Shown one piece after another: positions 1 through 11,577 of a DNA stretch of 64,000 bases (position 1 is the stretch's first letter; every line of letters begins with the position of its first letter). The translations under genes were made by a program, and so were the position numbers. This DNA is from Plotosus lineatus (taxonomy: Eukaryota; Chordata; Actinopteri; Siluriformes; Plotosidae): contig CM045729.1 of the NCBI GenBank assembly GCA_024760905.1, forward strand, positions 77,436,050 to 77,500,049, written 5' to 3'. Below the pieces are notes generated by a model. The model was not told where the DNA came from, searched no databases, and saw only the letters and a list, made by a program, of their open reading frames with translations.

Positions 1-1315
1 ATCAAGCCTTGAAGGGCCAAGTGCTGGATTGTACAGCCCTAAATATGCAAAGGCGTCTGGGGCGATTTCTCCCTCACCAAATCCCTACAGTATTAAATTC
101 ACTCCTCTCTCTCTCACACACGGTCTATCTGGAGAAAAAAAAAAGTGCTGAAGAAAAAAAGAAAACGGGAAAAAAAAACCCAAAAAAACAAGAAGGACAC
201 CCACCCTCACACAAGTTCTCATGTTTCCTCAGGCTTCTGCCAGGCCTGCCTTCCACCATCACGTAACAAACCTGCCAAACCACGTGCTTTGTGATTATTG
301 AACTTTGGGGTTTTTTTTTTGTTTGTCTGTTTTTTGTTTTTTTTTTTCCTTGAATGCCATGCACTGCATTTCCTTCCCACTTCCTCCACACAGACAGCCA
401 TGGTCTATGTCCCGTAAGTCTTTTACGTGTCTGTCATTTTCATCGGCCACGAAAAAAATGCTGATTGTGGGGTTTGAAAATGACTGAGGGATCCGTAAAC
501 GCTGCCAGTTAGCTCAACCCGTGTGGTATTCACACAAAGTTAGCACGAGATGCTTTCCCAAACACCTCAGGAACGAGTTATGGAGCCAGAAGTAGAAGGC
601 TTTTTGCCAGATGGAAAGCACGCAGACGATTTTTTTTTTCTTTTTTTCACTTGATGAGGTTTCAATGGATATTTGGACCGAATAATACTTCCTCAAACCG
701 CTGAATATTCACCGGTGTTAGTTGAAAGAAATCAGTCACCTTAACTTTACACATCAACATGGCATCTTCGTCAAGGGCAGTACACACTAACCAGAGTGAA
801 GTGCCAACAGACACGACAGAAATCTCACGCACTGCTCATTTATCTGCCCCATTTAACATCAAACTTCAGGCCCCCCTTCCTTATATATGTCACATGACAC
901 CGGTACGCATCTTATGATTTGACTAGGAAGCCCAAGCAAGTACAAGAAGCAGAGGACTCTCTTGCTGTGAGGGAGGCATTCTCAGCAAACACTAATTTGG
1001 TTCAAGCTATCAAAACATTGTTGATGCTGCCGCGTTGAAGCGCCATGTCTTAGAAAAACACTCGAAGCATCCTGTTCAATTATTCAATTGAATCAACAGA
1101 TCTTTTTTTCCTTTCATTTTTTTAAACCACCAATTTCCTTTTAACATGCAACTAGAACACCACAACATTGGAATACATCAAACTTTACTCAGCCCACATT
1201 CCTGTGATACAAAAATATGTCATGTTCTGTCAGAGCCAAACAGGAGACTAAATGCAGAGTGTGGAACTTTAGACTGCAAAAAAAGGACATATTTTAAAAA
1301 GATTAACCTATCTTT
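1..1315. other. Non-coding AT-rich stretch
   Basis: No gene or recognisable repeat is seen here. The stretch holds A-rich runs (about 131-190) and T-rich runs (about 309-348). The few open frames over them are low-complexity translations. Composition is ordinary AT-rich intergenic DNA. Confidence 0.6.
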
Positions 1316-1333
1316 ATAATAATAATAATAATG

Positions 1334-1383
<50 letters not shown>
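1316..1383. repeat. (AAT)n microsatellite
   Basis: Trinucleotide repeat with one interruption near its left end. Confidence 0.95.
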
Positions 1384-1384
<1 letters not shown>

Positions 1385-1442
1385 TATCGAGCATTTCCTC
1401 TGAGATTATTTCCAGACTGATGAAATTTATTCATCCTGGATT

Positions 1443-1444
<2 letters not shown>

Positions 1445-1499
<55 letters not shown>

Positions 1500-2222
1500 T
1501 TCCGCTTAGTCCAGGGTCGGGTCGCGGGGGCAGCAACCTAAGCAAAGAGGTCCAGACGTCCCTCTCCCGAGCCACTTCCTCCAACTCTCCCGGGGGGACA
1601 CCGAGGCGGTCCCAGACAAGCCGAAAGACATAGTCCCTCCAGCGTGTTCTGGGTCGACCCCGGGGTCTCTTCCCGGTTGGACATGCCCGAAACACCACAC
1701 CAGGGAGTCATCCGGGGGGGGGGGCATTCTGACCAGATGCCCGAGCCACCTCAACTGGTCCCTTTCAATGCGGAGGAGCAGCGGATCTACTCCGAGCTCT
1801 CCCCGGATGGCGGAGCTTCTCACCTAATCTCTAAGGGAGAACCCCGCCACCCGACGAAGGAAGCTCATTTCAGCCGCTTGTATCCGTGATCTTGTTCTTT
1901 CGGTCATTACCCAAAGCTTGTGACCATAGGTGAGGGTTGGAACGTAGATCGACTGGTAAATTGAGAGCTTCGCCTTGCTGAGCCGCTCAGCTCCTTCTTC
2001 ACCACGATGGACCGGTACAGGCACCGCTTAACAGCAGAGGCTGCAGCGATCCGTCTGTCGATCTCTCGCTCCATCCTTCCCTCACTCGTGAACAAGACCC
2101 CAAGATACTTAAACTCCTGCACTTGGGGCAGGACCTCATTCCCGACCCGGAGGGTGCATTCCACCATTGTCCGACTGAGAACCATGGCCTCGGACTTGGA
2201 GGTACTGATCTTCATCCCGGCT
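1445..2222 (-). mobile_element. Rex3 LINE, 5'-truncated 3' end
   Basis: Read on the minus strand this is the C-terminal part of a Rex3 (RTE clade) reverse transcriptase followed by its 3' tail. The tail is the (CAT)n run at 1445-1499, which is (GAT)n in the sense direction. Peptide landmarks in order are STSKSEAMVLS, FKYLGVLFTSEG, SIYVPTLTYGH, RSRIQAAEMSFLRRVAG, LRWLGHLVRMP and LLRLLPPRPDP. They sit in several frames, so the copy is dead through frameshifts. The catalytic FADD box is absent because the copy stops just after it, as expected for a 5'-truncated LINE insertion. The same C-terminus recurs at 19085-19480 and 53513-54242. Confidence 0.9.
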
Positions 2223-2284
2223 ACTCACCCGGTGAGTTGGGTGGCATCCTGGATTTCCTGTAAAATTAAATGGACTGTCCACAC

Positions 2285-2597
2285 AGCAGAATCACTGCTC
2301 GGGGAGGCTGGTACCCTTCTCAGCCAACTCGGGGCGAGGGCTGAGTACACCCTAGATGTCCTGCCAGGCCATCACAGGGCAGAAACACGCTGGAAGCTGC
2401 TCTTGATGAAAGTCAGCAATGGTTCTTTTTACATGAACCTCACGCCATAGACAGTGAGAGACATGGCCAGCCTTTGATAACCCAGTTAGCTGCACTTATG
2501 GGGGGGGGGGATGACAACCTGGGGAGGGTGGGGCTTAAACCCCCAACCTAAGGATCAGTGATCCAGCAGCTTACCACCAAACCGCCATTACCCCTCC
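2285..2597 (-). mobile_element. SINE-A copy, lacking its 3' tail
   Basis: A tRNA-derived SINE on the minus strand. The head lies near 2540-2597, where 'gatcagtgatccagcagctt' marks the anticodon-side region. The body carries the family landmark 'acagtgagagacatggcc'. The 3' LINE-like module (the complement of 'gggtgtactctgccctcgc') ends near 2300 without the usual ATGA-repeat tail. It lies 60 bp from a Rex3 end. Confidence 0.8.
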
Positions 2598-3187
2598 TCA
2601 AAGTCATTGCTTGCTTTTTTTTTTTTTATTTGTTTGTTTTTTGTTTTTTAGTGTAGAAAAACAGTAATTCTGTATTTCTAAAAGTTATCTATATGTTTTA
2701 ATAGAAATTTATGAATTAAAATTATTCTTTGGCCTACTGGTTTTTCTAAAAAAATAAATAAATAAATAAATAAAGTAATGAAGGAGTGAATAAAGGAATG
2801 ACTTTAAAAGCCAAATGCCATTTTTGACATTAGATCTGCATACATAAATCCCATATGTTACATGTGAACAATGTCAGAAGCAGATTTTTTGACGACAACA
2901 CCTGAGGCACCTTCAATAACAGAAAGGTTGAAATGATACAGGTGAAACTAATCAAACCTTCCCGGTGCCCCAGTTAAGCACATTTCACTCCGCCTACTTT
3001 CTGCTGTAATGTTCTGTTGCGGTTATTGTGGATGGAAGCCATTGCAGCCTGGTGCAGGACAAAATGCCAAACATTTCTGACCTCCTTCTCTGTGTGTGTT
3101 GAAAAGCTTTCAGTGAATACCGTATCCTTCTTTAAAGCACAATCGAACCCAACTGGTTTTGTGTTGGGTTTTTTTTTTTTGTTTTTT

Positions 3188-3224
<37 letters not shown>

Positions 3225-3582
3225 ATGCCCATCAGCTTTGAAAATGAAATCCATCGGTCATTTTGACAATGTTACCAAACCCCTGAGCTGAAGGCCGACA
3301 GAACTTTCCCTACAGCAATCCACCTTATTAAGTGCTTCGAAACTAATTATAAAAGTCTCCTTTATATTATATTTAGTGGAGCAGTGCTGCATGACCCTCA
3401 GGGACTTGAGTTTGGGAACACTGCATTTTGACACTGACCCAATACAGTAGGAGGTGAAACGTCCCCATTCTGTACAAAATGCTGCAATAAACACAATGCG
3501 AGCTCAAGTTTACAATTTAAAGAGACTAGTGTGAAGGCAAATGTATCGTTAACGTTCTCATAGGCTTACTTTTTTCAGTGTA
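2598..3582. other. Non-coding stretch with poly-T
   Basis: No gene is recognised. A T-rich run occupies 3169-3220 and a short (AAAT)n run lies near 2750-2775. The rest is unclassified AT-rich DNA. Confidence 0.6.
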
Positions 3583-3913
3583 TTAATTCATTCATTCATT
3601 TTCTGTAACTGCTTACTCCTAATTGGAGTTGCATGGAGGCAGCCACTCATCCCAGCTGACTCTGGGTAGGGCCAGAGTACACCCTGGATGGCTCGTCAGG
3701 CCATCGCAGGGCAGAAACACGCTGACGGCTCGTCGGGCCATCGCAGGGCAGAAACACACTGAGACAAGTGAGACAGTGAGACTAGACAGTGAGAGACATG
3801 GCAGCATTTGTTAGCCAGTTAGCTGTACTGGGGAGGGGGGGCAGTAACAACCCGTTGAGAATGGGGTTTGAACCCCTAACCTTAGGATCAGTGATCCAGC
3901 ACCTTTACCTGAC
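3583..3913 (-). mobile_element. SINE-A copy with internal duplication
   Basis: Minus-strand SINE-A. The plus strand opens with the (ATTC)n tail and 'ttctgtaactgcttactcc', then the 3' module, body and tRNA-like head ('ggatcagtgatccagcacc' near 3886). Box A is missing because the head runs directly into element X at 3914. A 37-bp segment starting 'ggctcgtcaggccatcgc' is tandemly duplicated at about 3690-3762. Confidence 0.8.
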
Positions 3914-4618
3914 GTCTAATAACCGCCCATGTGTACTGGGAACAAAATTGTCGATCAAACTTACCAATTTTATTTGATCAGTCTCTCTAACGGTAAAACG
4001 AAGCATTCACTGCCCTGTAAAAGTGAGTTTACACGATAGTTCAAGAGTTCCCTGCTACTGGGGAATGTCTATAATGTTCATCAGTAACAACACATTTGAT
4101 CGTTCCACCATGCTTTAAAAAAGAGGAAAATATTTTGCTGTGTTCTCTTAGTAAATGTCCAACAACCGATGAACCATTAGAAACTACTACAGCAAAACTA
4201 TGGGATGCTCTAAATGAATGGAGCGATGAGCCATATCAGTTTTCACCCAATTCTTCTGCACACTAACTTCATACATTTAAGCACATTCCTGGTCATGTCC
4301 TAAAGTTGACCTTGGTGTTGATTGGTTCAACGTACCATATGCTAAAGTTGACATTCATGTTGATTGGCTCGATTTTACACCGGGGGGGGGGGGGGGTATT
4401 AAAAGGAACAGCACCAAGAGGGAAAGGGGCTTTTTTTATTATTATTATGTTGTTTTCTGTTTATTCTCAGCTTTCATATAAGTGATTTGGTTGATACTAC
4501 AAAATGAATAACACAAATGTCAGTAAAGCTATTTTATTGTTCTGTTATTATTCATGGTTTCCAACTCAATAGTAATAAGCACTTACCGCTCCACTACACT
4601 GGTAAACATTTTAATAAG
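3914..4618 (+). repeat. Element X copy 1, unclassified interspersed repeat
   Basis: This 0.7-kb block is repeated in inverse orientation at 46889-47665. Both copies keep an in-frame peptide containing SKCPTT and AKLWDALNEWSDEP (here about 4143-4235), so the repeat derives from something that coded for protein. Other landmarks are 'gggaatgtctataatgttc' and a G-run at 4382-4396. Both ends of the inverse copy carry GCTTATTA-type motifs. A DNA-transposon remnant is the likeliest origin, but I cannot name the family. Confidence 0.6.
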
Positions 4619-4999
4619 ATATATATAAAGAAAAAGAGAAAAGAGTAGGACCTGTCTACCTACACACGCAAGGACTGGGTCCGGCTGATTGTGCAGAAGA
4701 AACCACCAAATTGATTCAGCAGACAAGAAGACGGACCCAGCAAAGCGTCGCGAAGCGCAACCAGGGCACAGTGAGACACACAGGACACTACTGGCCATCC
4801 ACTGCATCCTGACCTATCTCCAACCGTCTCGAGTATGTCGTGCCACTGGACTCAGATAGACCGTGACGAGAAAGTGAGGCTGAAGATCTGCGCAACTCTC
4901 CCTCACTCAAATCCAAGTCAAGCACAAGTCATGACTTCAACCAAACTGCAGATAATCAATCTGATATGAAGTCATTGTCATTTACAATCTCGAAGGATG

Positions 5000-5000
<1 letters not shown>
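4619..5000. other. Unclassified non-coding stretch
   Basis: Mixed-composition DNA with several CpGs between 4660 and 4880. No recognised gene or repeat family; an exon is not excluded but nothing supports one. Confidence 0.4.

Positions 5001-5048
<48 letters not shown>
5001..5048. repeat. (CAA)n microsatellite
   Basis: Sixteen units of a trinucleotide repeat, which translates to a spurious poly-Asn or poly-Gln tract. Confidence 0.95.
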
Positions 5049-5084
5049 TATATTGTATTAATCGCACGAGGGAAATAATTGTCT

Positions 5085-5275
5085 CTGCATTTACCCCAAC
5101 AAGTGAGTACACATACTTGGCAGTGTGGCTGCCTGGAGAGCAGTTAGGGGTTAGATGCCTTGCTCAAGAGCACTTCAGCACTCAAAGTGAAGGAAAGGAG
5201 GGTGCAGGTCACTCCCCCATCTCCACACATTGTTACTGCTGGTTCAGTCTTGAAGCCACTTTTCTTACAAGAATA
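5085..5275 (-). mobile_element. SINE-C fragment
   Basis: Minus-strand copy of a common fish SINE-like repeat. Its landmark is 'agttaggggttagatgcctt' followed by 'gctcaagagcacttcagc'. The tRNA-like head (box B complement) is degenerate. The same family lies at 6243-6490 and in sense orientation at about 12570-12800. Confidence 0.6.
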
Positions 5276-5278
5276 TGA

Positions 5279-5412
5279 CTGCCCATGGGATGGCCCTGTC
5301 ATGGCCTTGCAAACTGACCAGAGTGTACCTTGCCTTTGCCAACAGTCAGCTGAGATAGGCCCCTGCAACCCCTTATTAGGACTAAGTGGCTTAGGAATGA
5401 ATTAATGAATGT
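5279..5412 (+). mobile_element. SINE-A 3' fragment
   Basis: Only the 3' module and tail of SINE-A are present: 'ccagagtgtaccttgcctt', 'gtcagctgagatagg', then an AATGA-type tail. This is a 5'-truncated copy. Confidence 0.65.
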
Positions 5413-5984
5413 GTGAGATGAGGGATACATTCTAACCTTCACTAACACACTCTTTTCAAGTTTACAAGACCATGGTACTGGATTTATTTTCATGATCCAT
5501 GTCAAGAAATAACAAGCCATGTCTGTATTTGGCTTAAAGGTCATCATTGAAAATGTTTATGCATTCCCCTTTCCTTATATGCAGTTACTATATTTTTTGG
5601 TAGCTATCAGATGCCCCAGCGTAATAAAATGTAGTTATAGTCATGCTTCCTTGCATTGTTTGTGTTATATAATAATTATTAATCAACTTTTTTTTTACAA
5701 TCTGTGTTCATATACCAATTAGCCTGCACCAACCAACAGTGAGTGGTTCTCTTTCTTCTTCTTCTTTGTTCTCATCAACACCGTTCTTCATTCAAGTTCA
5801 CATTGCAGTTAAAGATAAATAAAATGAAATGCCCTAGGTACTCTCCAGCAGTTTGTCTATTTTAGGCTACTATAGTGACCCAACAGGGTGGCGCCATGAA
5901 TGAGAACCTGCCCACTGTGTCTTGAGTAGATATGAAAGGCTAATCCTAAGGTGACAAAAACATGTATATCGTTTTAGTATCAAA
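5413..5984. other. Non-coding AT-rich stretch
   Basis: No gene, RNA or repeat is recognised. Confidence 0.5.
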
Positions 5985-6170
5985 GGGCAGTGGTGGCCTG
6001 GTGGTAAAGGATGCTGGATTGCTGATCCGAAGGTTGGAGGTTCGAGTCCCACTCTCTGCAAGGTGGTCACTGGACAGCCCAAAGACATGCAAATTAGGTT
6101 GGTTGACTGTCCCAAATTGCCCATAGATGTGAGTGTGAATATATCTGTTTCCCTATGATGGTCTGTATGT

Positions 6171-6172
<2 letters not shown>
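5985..6172 (+). mobile_element. Hybrid SINE: SINE-A head on SINE-B body
   Basis: The first 75 bp are the SINE-A tRNA-like head, with box A 'tggcctggtgg' and box B 'ggttcgagtcc'. They are followed by the SINE-B body ('aaagacatgcaaattagg', 'ccaaattgcccatag'). The copy runs into the (GT)n tract before its 3' module. Confidence 0.7.

Positions 6173-6173
<1 letters not shown>

Positions 6174-6242
<69 letters not shown>
6174..6242. repeat. (GT)n microsatellite
   Basis: Long GT run with one GA interruption. Confidence 0.95.
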
Positions 6243-6247
<5 letters not shown>

Positions 6248-6490
6248 GAGATTTCAGCTCTGCATTAACCAAACTGAGAGCACACAAGCACAGACACCCA
6301 GATAGTGAGCCCACACACACCCGGAGCAGTTGGAGGTCAGGTACTTTGTTCAAGACCACTTCAACCAAGAAGGTGCAGGAAGGAAAGACGTAGCGCACTC
6401 CCCCACCACCACACCTGCTGTTTCAAGAATCAAACCAGTGGCTTTCAGGTTCCCAAACCCACTACCTCTCTGACCATTAGGTAATGACTG
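6243..6490 (-). mobile_element. SINE-C copy
   Basis: Minus-strand repeat with 'ggagcagttggaggtcagg' and the degenerate box-B complement 'gaatcaaaccagtgg', ending 'ctgaccattagg'. This is the tRNA-derived head of the same family as 5085-5275. Confidence 0.6.
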
Positions 6491-7226
6491 CTCCAGTTTT
6501 AGTATCTGCTGCACAGGAACATAAGAAAAGCAAACTATGACACTTTTTCTGGTCATTTTTACATTTTTACATTTTCATAGCACGATCATGGTCATGTGTG
6601 CTGTTTTATGATTGTTAGTTTATTCATACATAATTTCTTTGTTTTTTTTTGTCCATATTGCACAACGATAAAGTCACACAAAGTTGTTTTTATCAAGTGA
6701 CCATGACACACTGTGAATGTTCATCTGACAGTTTGATTCAAGCACATTTTAAGAAGTGAATAAATGTCAATAATTTATTCAAAATATTTCTCATTTCTGA
6801 TTGAAGGAGAGTCAGCAGTTCATTTCTGGTAGTCGTCTATGAGCTGATTGATTCATCATTGACATTGGATTACTGTACAATTGGCACTTGCCAATGTTTA
6901 CAAATATCTTTACGAAAATCACATAGATCCTCTGCAGCTTAAAGCACAGCCTAGCCTGGCCACCATCTTGTCAGTCATTTAATACCATTTACAAGGTAGC
7001 AATGCAGCCCTAAGCTGCCGAGACTTCATTTTATTCTTTCAATATTTATTCCACTGTCAGCCATGTCTGAGGGAAGAGAAACGATTAAATAGACAGTGTA
7101 GTTACGCCAACCAACATTACTATCAGCATAGTGTAGCCGATCTGTCTTATAGCTATCTATGTTCTTCCTCTTCTCCTCCAGGAACACACTTACAATGGCT
7201 GCTCTGAAGGTGGTCTTCATGCAGTA
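6491..7226. other. Non-coding AT-rich stretch
   Basis: No gene or repeat recognised. The right edge is set by the TA at 7225-7226, the target duplication of the adjacent transposon. Confidence 0.5.
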
Positions 7227-7966
7227 CAGTCATCCCTTGAATATTGCGGATAATGTAGACCAGACCTGGCTGCGATATTCGAAAAACCGCAAAGTAGGAA
7301 CCACCCCCCGCCCCCGCCCCCCATTTCTACCATGTTGTCTCATTTCTATATGTTTTCGTGTCTATACAATATCAAGAAGTGTATATTAAACGTTACACAG
7401 TTATATGCATATGTAAATACTGTAATGTATTAATATTTAAATAGAATTTATATTTAAATACTTTAAGTACTGTACTCATCTCTGACAATACTGTAGCTCT
7501 TCTCCACGGTGCAAGACGTTCACAAACACGATACGGTAAGATCACAAAATCACAAAAAATCCCACGGCAATGAGCGAGGCAACAGCTTTACGCGTCTAAG
7601 CCAATCAGCTTGCAAGATTGAGTTGAGTGGGTGGGAGGCAACAGCATCATGCTTCTAAGCCAATCAGCTTGCAAGATTGAGTTGAGTGGGCAGGAGGCAA
7701 TAGCGTCACGCATCTAAGCCAATCAACTTGCGAGATTGAGTTGAGTGGGCGGTCCCTGCCTGAACTGGGGAGGAGGGGCACTTCAGTCTGTCGTTTGGAA
7801 ACAATGGATGCAGCCTGCCTTGGGTCCCTGCCTTTCACTTGTGGAAAGTGAGTTTCAGCGCGAATTTTGAATTTTTTATGATTTTTTTTATTTTTTGTTT
7901 TTTATTAAGATGCCGTGATGTACCAAGACCGCGATGCTCAAATCGCGAAGTGGGGAGGGATGACTG
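7227..7966. mobile_element. Pogo/Tigger-like non-autonomous transposon
   Basis: The left end 'cagtcatcccttgaatattg' is matched by the inverted right end 'gggagggatgactg', and both sides are flanked by TA (7225-7226, 7967-7968). TA duplication and CAGT...ACTG termini with GCGG/CGCGAAGT subterminal bases suit the Tc1/mariner superfamily, pogo/Tigger branch. There is no DDE transposase, so the 740-bp element needs enzyme from elsewhere. It contains a 59-bp minisatellite with CCAAT motifs and a G-run-interrupted pyrimidine tract near 7300. Confidence 0.75.
7576..7752. repeat. 59-bp minisatellite, three units
   Basis: Three consecutive units begin 'gaggcaacag' or 'gaggcaatag' at 7576, 7635 and 7694. 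Each holds 'taagccaatca' (a CCAAT box) and 'gagattgagttgagtggg' or a close variant. The array lies wholly inside the pogo-like element. Confidence 0.9.
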
Positions 7967-8018
7967 TAAGCTGGTAAAGTTGTGTTTGAAGGAAAAAACG
8001 TTCTTTAAGTCCATCAGT

Positions 8019-8020
<2 letters not shown>

Positions 8021-8069
<49 letters not shown>

Positions 8070-9300
8070 TTCTTCTTCTTCTTCTTCTTCTTCTTCTTCT
8101 TCTTCTTCCGTTTAATCTGGGGTTGGGTTGCAGGGGCAGCAGCCCAAGCGGTGAGGTTCAGATGTCCCTCTCCCAAGTCACTCTCTCCAGCTCTTCCAGT
8201 GGAACATTGAGGAATTCCCAGACCAGCTGAGAGACATAGTCCCTCAAATGTGACATAACCAAAACACCACACCAGGGAGGTATTCGGGAGGCGTTCTAAC
8301 CAAATGCCAGAACCACCTCAGTTGGCTCCTCTCACAGCGGAGGAGCAGCGGTTCGCCTACGAGCTCCTCCCAGACGACTGAGCTTCTCACCATATCTCTA
8401 AAGGAAAATTTAGCCACCCTGCAAAGGAAGCTCATTTCAGCCACTAGTATCCATGATCTTGTTCTTTTGGTCACTACTAAAAGATCATGACCAGAGGTGA
8501 GGGTTGGAACGGCTCAGCTGCCTCTTCAGCCCAATGGACCCGTACAAGCTCCACTTAACAGCAGAGGCTACAGCTATCCACCTGTCAATCTCCTGCGCCA
8601 TCCTTCACTCACTTGTGAACAAGATTCCGAGATACTTGAACTCCTCCACTCGGGGCAGGACGAGATCCTATGGCCACCAAACCAGAACCCCTCAATGGTG
8701 TGGTTTGTCCCTAGAAATCTGGTATATAAAAATGACGAATAGAATTGGTGACAAAGGACAGCCTTGGCAAACACCAACCCTCACTGGAAACAAATTCAAC
8801 CTGCTTTTATCAATGAGGACCAAGCTCTGGCTCTGGTGATACTGAATGGCCCATAGCAACGAATCCAGTACACCATACTCCAAGAGAGCACTCCACAAGA
8901 TAACCCAAGGGACACTGTCAAAAGTCTTCTCTAAATCCACAGAATAAATCTGGACATATTGGGCAAACTCTCATGAATCTGCAGTATCCTACAGAGTGTA
9001 TAAAGCTGGTCGAAAGTTCTGCAGCCATTACAAAAACCAAATTGATTCAGATTCAGACTCCTGAATCTGAGGTTCAACTGCTCGTCAAATCATCCACGCC
9101 AGCACCCCTGCATAGGCATTCCTGGGTAGGCTGAGGAGTGTGATTCCACAATCATTGGAACACACACCCCATCCTCTTTTAATAAAGGGGGACTACCACC
9201 CAATCCAGAGGTACGGCCCCGGATGACCACGCAATCTTGCAGAGACGCATCAACCAAGACAGTCCTACAACATCCAGAGCCCTGTGATTTAAGTCCACAT
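8021..9300 (-). mobile_element. Rex3 LINE, 5'-truncated
   Basis: Minus-strand Rex3. The tail is a compound (CAT)n at 8021-8068 and (CTT)n at 8069-8109. Upstream in sense come the C-terminal domain (SWILVAEMSFLCRVA, QLRWFWHLVRTP) and the RT core (MDLEKTFDSVPW, VGVCQGCPLSPILF near 8750-8940). The plus-strand stretch at 8751-8770 closely resembles the binding site of a Rex3 survey primer as I remember it. RT remnants continue to about 9300, where the copy is truncated. Stops and frameshifts are frequent, so it is an old, dead copy. Confidence 0.85.
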
Positions 9301-9470
9301 ATCAGGGGGTCACCAATCTTTTTGAAACTGAGAGCTACTTCTTGGGTACTAATGAATGCAAAGGGACACCAGGTCGATACACACCTCTGAAATTACAAAT
9401 TTACTCAATTTAACTTTAATTATATGCTATTGTTAATAATTAATTATATTCATCTATGTGAATATATCAT

Positions 9471-10150
9471 ACACATTACATGTGTATGAATGCCAAGGAC
9501 CCAAAAGGAACGGTGAGGTTACAGGGAGCAGAGATAAAGAAGGTGGAGGATTTTAAGTACTTAGGCTCAACAATCCAGAGCAATGGAGAGTGTGGAAAAG
9601 AGGTGAAGAAGCGCAGGCAGGCAGGTTGGAATGGTTGGAGAAAAGTGTCCGGTGTGATGTGTGATAGGAGAGTATCGGCAAGAATGAAAGGAAACGTGTA
9701 CAAGACGGTGTTGAGGCCAGCGATGTTGTATGGTTTAGAAACAGTGGCCCTGGGGAAAAAGACAGGAGGCAGAGCTGGACGTAGCAGAGATGAAAATGTT
9801 GAGGTTCTCTTTTGGCCTAACAAGGGTGGATAGGATCAGAAATGAGTACATCAGAGGGACAGCACATGTAAGACGTTTTGGAGACAAAGTCAGAGAGGCT
9901 ATATTGAGATGGTTTGGACATGTACAGAGAAGGGCTAGTGAGTATATTGGTAGTAGGATGCTGAGGTTGGAACTACCAGGCAGAAGGCCTAGAGGAAGAC
10001 CAAAGAGACGATTCATGGATGTGGTGAAGGAGGTCATGAAGGCAGTTGGTGTAAGAGAAAAAGATGCAGAGGATAGGGTGAGATGGAGGCAGATGATTCG
10101 CTGTGGCGACCCCTGAAGGGAAAAGCGGAAAGGAAAAGAAGAAGAAGAAG
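9471..10150 (+). mobile_element. RTE-a LINE, 5'-truncated 3' end
   Basis: The C-terminal third of the RTE-a reverse transcriptase protein on the plus strand. Two overlapping frames carry it: 9480-9833 (VEDFKYLGSTIQSNGEC, LRPAMLYGLETVAL) and 9790-10116 (RFGDKVREAILRWFGHVQRR, GRRPRGRPKRRFMDVVKE). A one-base shift near 9790 separates them. The stop codon is followed almost at once by the AAGAAGAAG tail. The sequence 'atctatgtgaa' occurs at 9452-9462 and 10151-10161, a candidate target duplication, though a few bases between it and the LINE start are unexplained. Confidence 0.85.
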
Positions 10151-10189
10151 ATCTATGTGAAGATATTGATTTGATTTAAAAATATATTC

Positions 10190-10218
10190 AAAAAAAAAAA
10201 AAAAAAAAAAAAAAAAAA
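10190..10218. repeat. Poly-A tract
   Basis: A homopolymer of about 29 bases, 40 bp beyond the RTE-a tail. Confidence 0.9.
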
Positions 10219-10465
10219 CAAGATGCAGCTCAATGGAGAGTGGCACCATGGAGCTGTGGGCCTGCCCTAAAAATAGCAGTGAACAGGTCCGTGGGCAACT
10301 TATATTGTCCTTGCGAGCTACCTGGTGCCCATGGGCAACACATCGGTGATCCCTGCCATATATACTGTATGTAATCTGTCATGAATAAATCGGAAATGCT
10401 GAAAAATACTGCATTTCTATTTTACTCTAAAAGTCAGAATTTGGGAAGTTAGCCACACCCTCCGC

Positions 10466-10543
<78 letters not shown>

Positions 10544-11365
10544 CGATCTCCAATGTTCATACACTTGTGTCACATTTCAAATACTTTCCCATTGGATAGC
10601 AATGTGCTAATTGACAGTGGAACAGCCACAATCCAAATGCCAATTGAAATGTCACTACACTGAAGCAAATGACACACTCCGAATACACACTGGGCAAATT
10701 TGCACTATACACTGTTTCCCATCTTCACCGGCGGGCTGTATAAATCCCGAACCTACTCAGCTCCAAACTTTCAAATGACACAAAGACTTTATAAGAACAT
10801 GACTGCAACAAAATCAATAAGATGAATTAAGAAAGAAAAAAAAAAAAAAAGATGGACTTGAGACAGATGTATGGATGGAAGAAGGAGGGGTGGATAGACA
10901 GATTAATGATAAATGAATAGTTCCTGGAAGGAGTGAGATCTAACATGGCCATGAACTTGGAAAAAGATCACCTTGGGTCTGGGATGAACGAATAACACTG
11001 GAGCAGCTGTTGGGGATGTGTGTGGGCTAGACTGAGGGTGTGAGTGTGTTTGCCAGGTTTGATTAAGGGAATGAAATGAAAGAAGGGAAGGAGAGAAAGC
11101 TATGACAGATTCAGGGGAAGAAAAGCCAAAATTATTATATTATCTATGAGCTCATATTGTTTTCATTCAACAGAGATCTTATGAAGCATTTCCCTGATGA
11201 TACAACACTGCATTTTTATTATGTAACTGGAGCTGAACTTCGACAAGGATTTATAACATTCTGGAAATTAGATTTAAAATATTCCATTTTAACATAACAA
11301 TGTCGAAATATTGTGCTTGTTCTAGTCTAAATGTTCTGGAAGCACACCAATAAATAATTACTCAC
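10219..11365. other. Non-coding stretch
   Basis: No gene recognised. It holds the (CA)n tract at 10468-10542 and an A-run near 10835. Confidence 0.55.
10468..10542. repeat. (CA)n microsatellite
   Basis: About 37 uninterrupted CA units. Confidence 0.95.
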
Positions 11366-11474
11366 TCACACATTTGAGCAACTGCTTAATCCTAGTTGGG
11401 TCACAACGAGGCTAGAACCTATCACAGCCAACACTGACTACACCTTGAACAGCTTGCCAGATCATTGCAGGACC

Positions 11475-11543
<69 letters not shown>
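11475..11543. repeat. (CA)n microsatellite inside SINE-B
   Basis: About 34 CA units, expanded at the same SINE-B position that reads 'acaaacacacatgc' in the copy at 32930-33268. Confidence 0.95.
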
Positions 11544-11545
<2 letters not shown>

Positions 11546-11577
11546 TGAGACGATTTGAAATTGCTAATTAGCCTCAT

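Noticed and set aside
1316..1499. CRISPR-like regular repeats
   Set aside because: Trinucleotide microsatellites without spacers, in a eukaryotic genome context.
4997..5278. Open frame beginning with a poly-Asn tract
   Set aside because: It is a translation of the (CAA)n microsatellite running into a SINE-C copy.
7835..8272. 145-codon minus-strand frame with poly-Met and poly-Lys
   Set aside because: It is the (CAT)n(CTT)n tail of a Rex3 read through into the pogo-like element.
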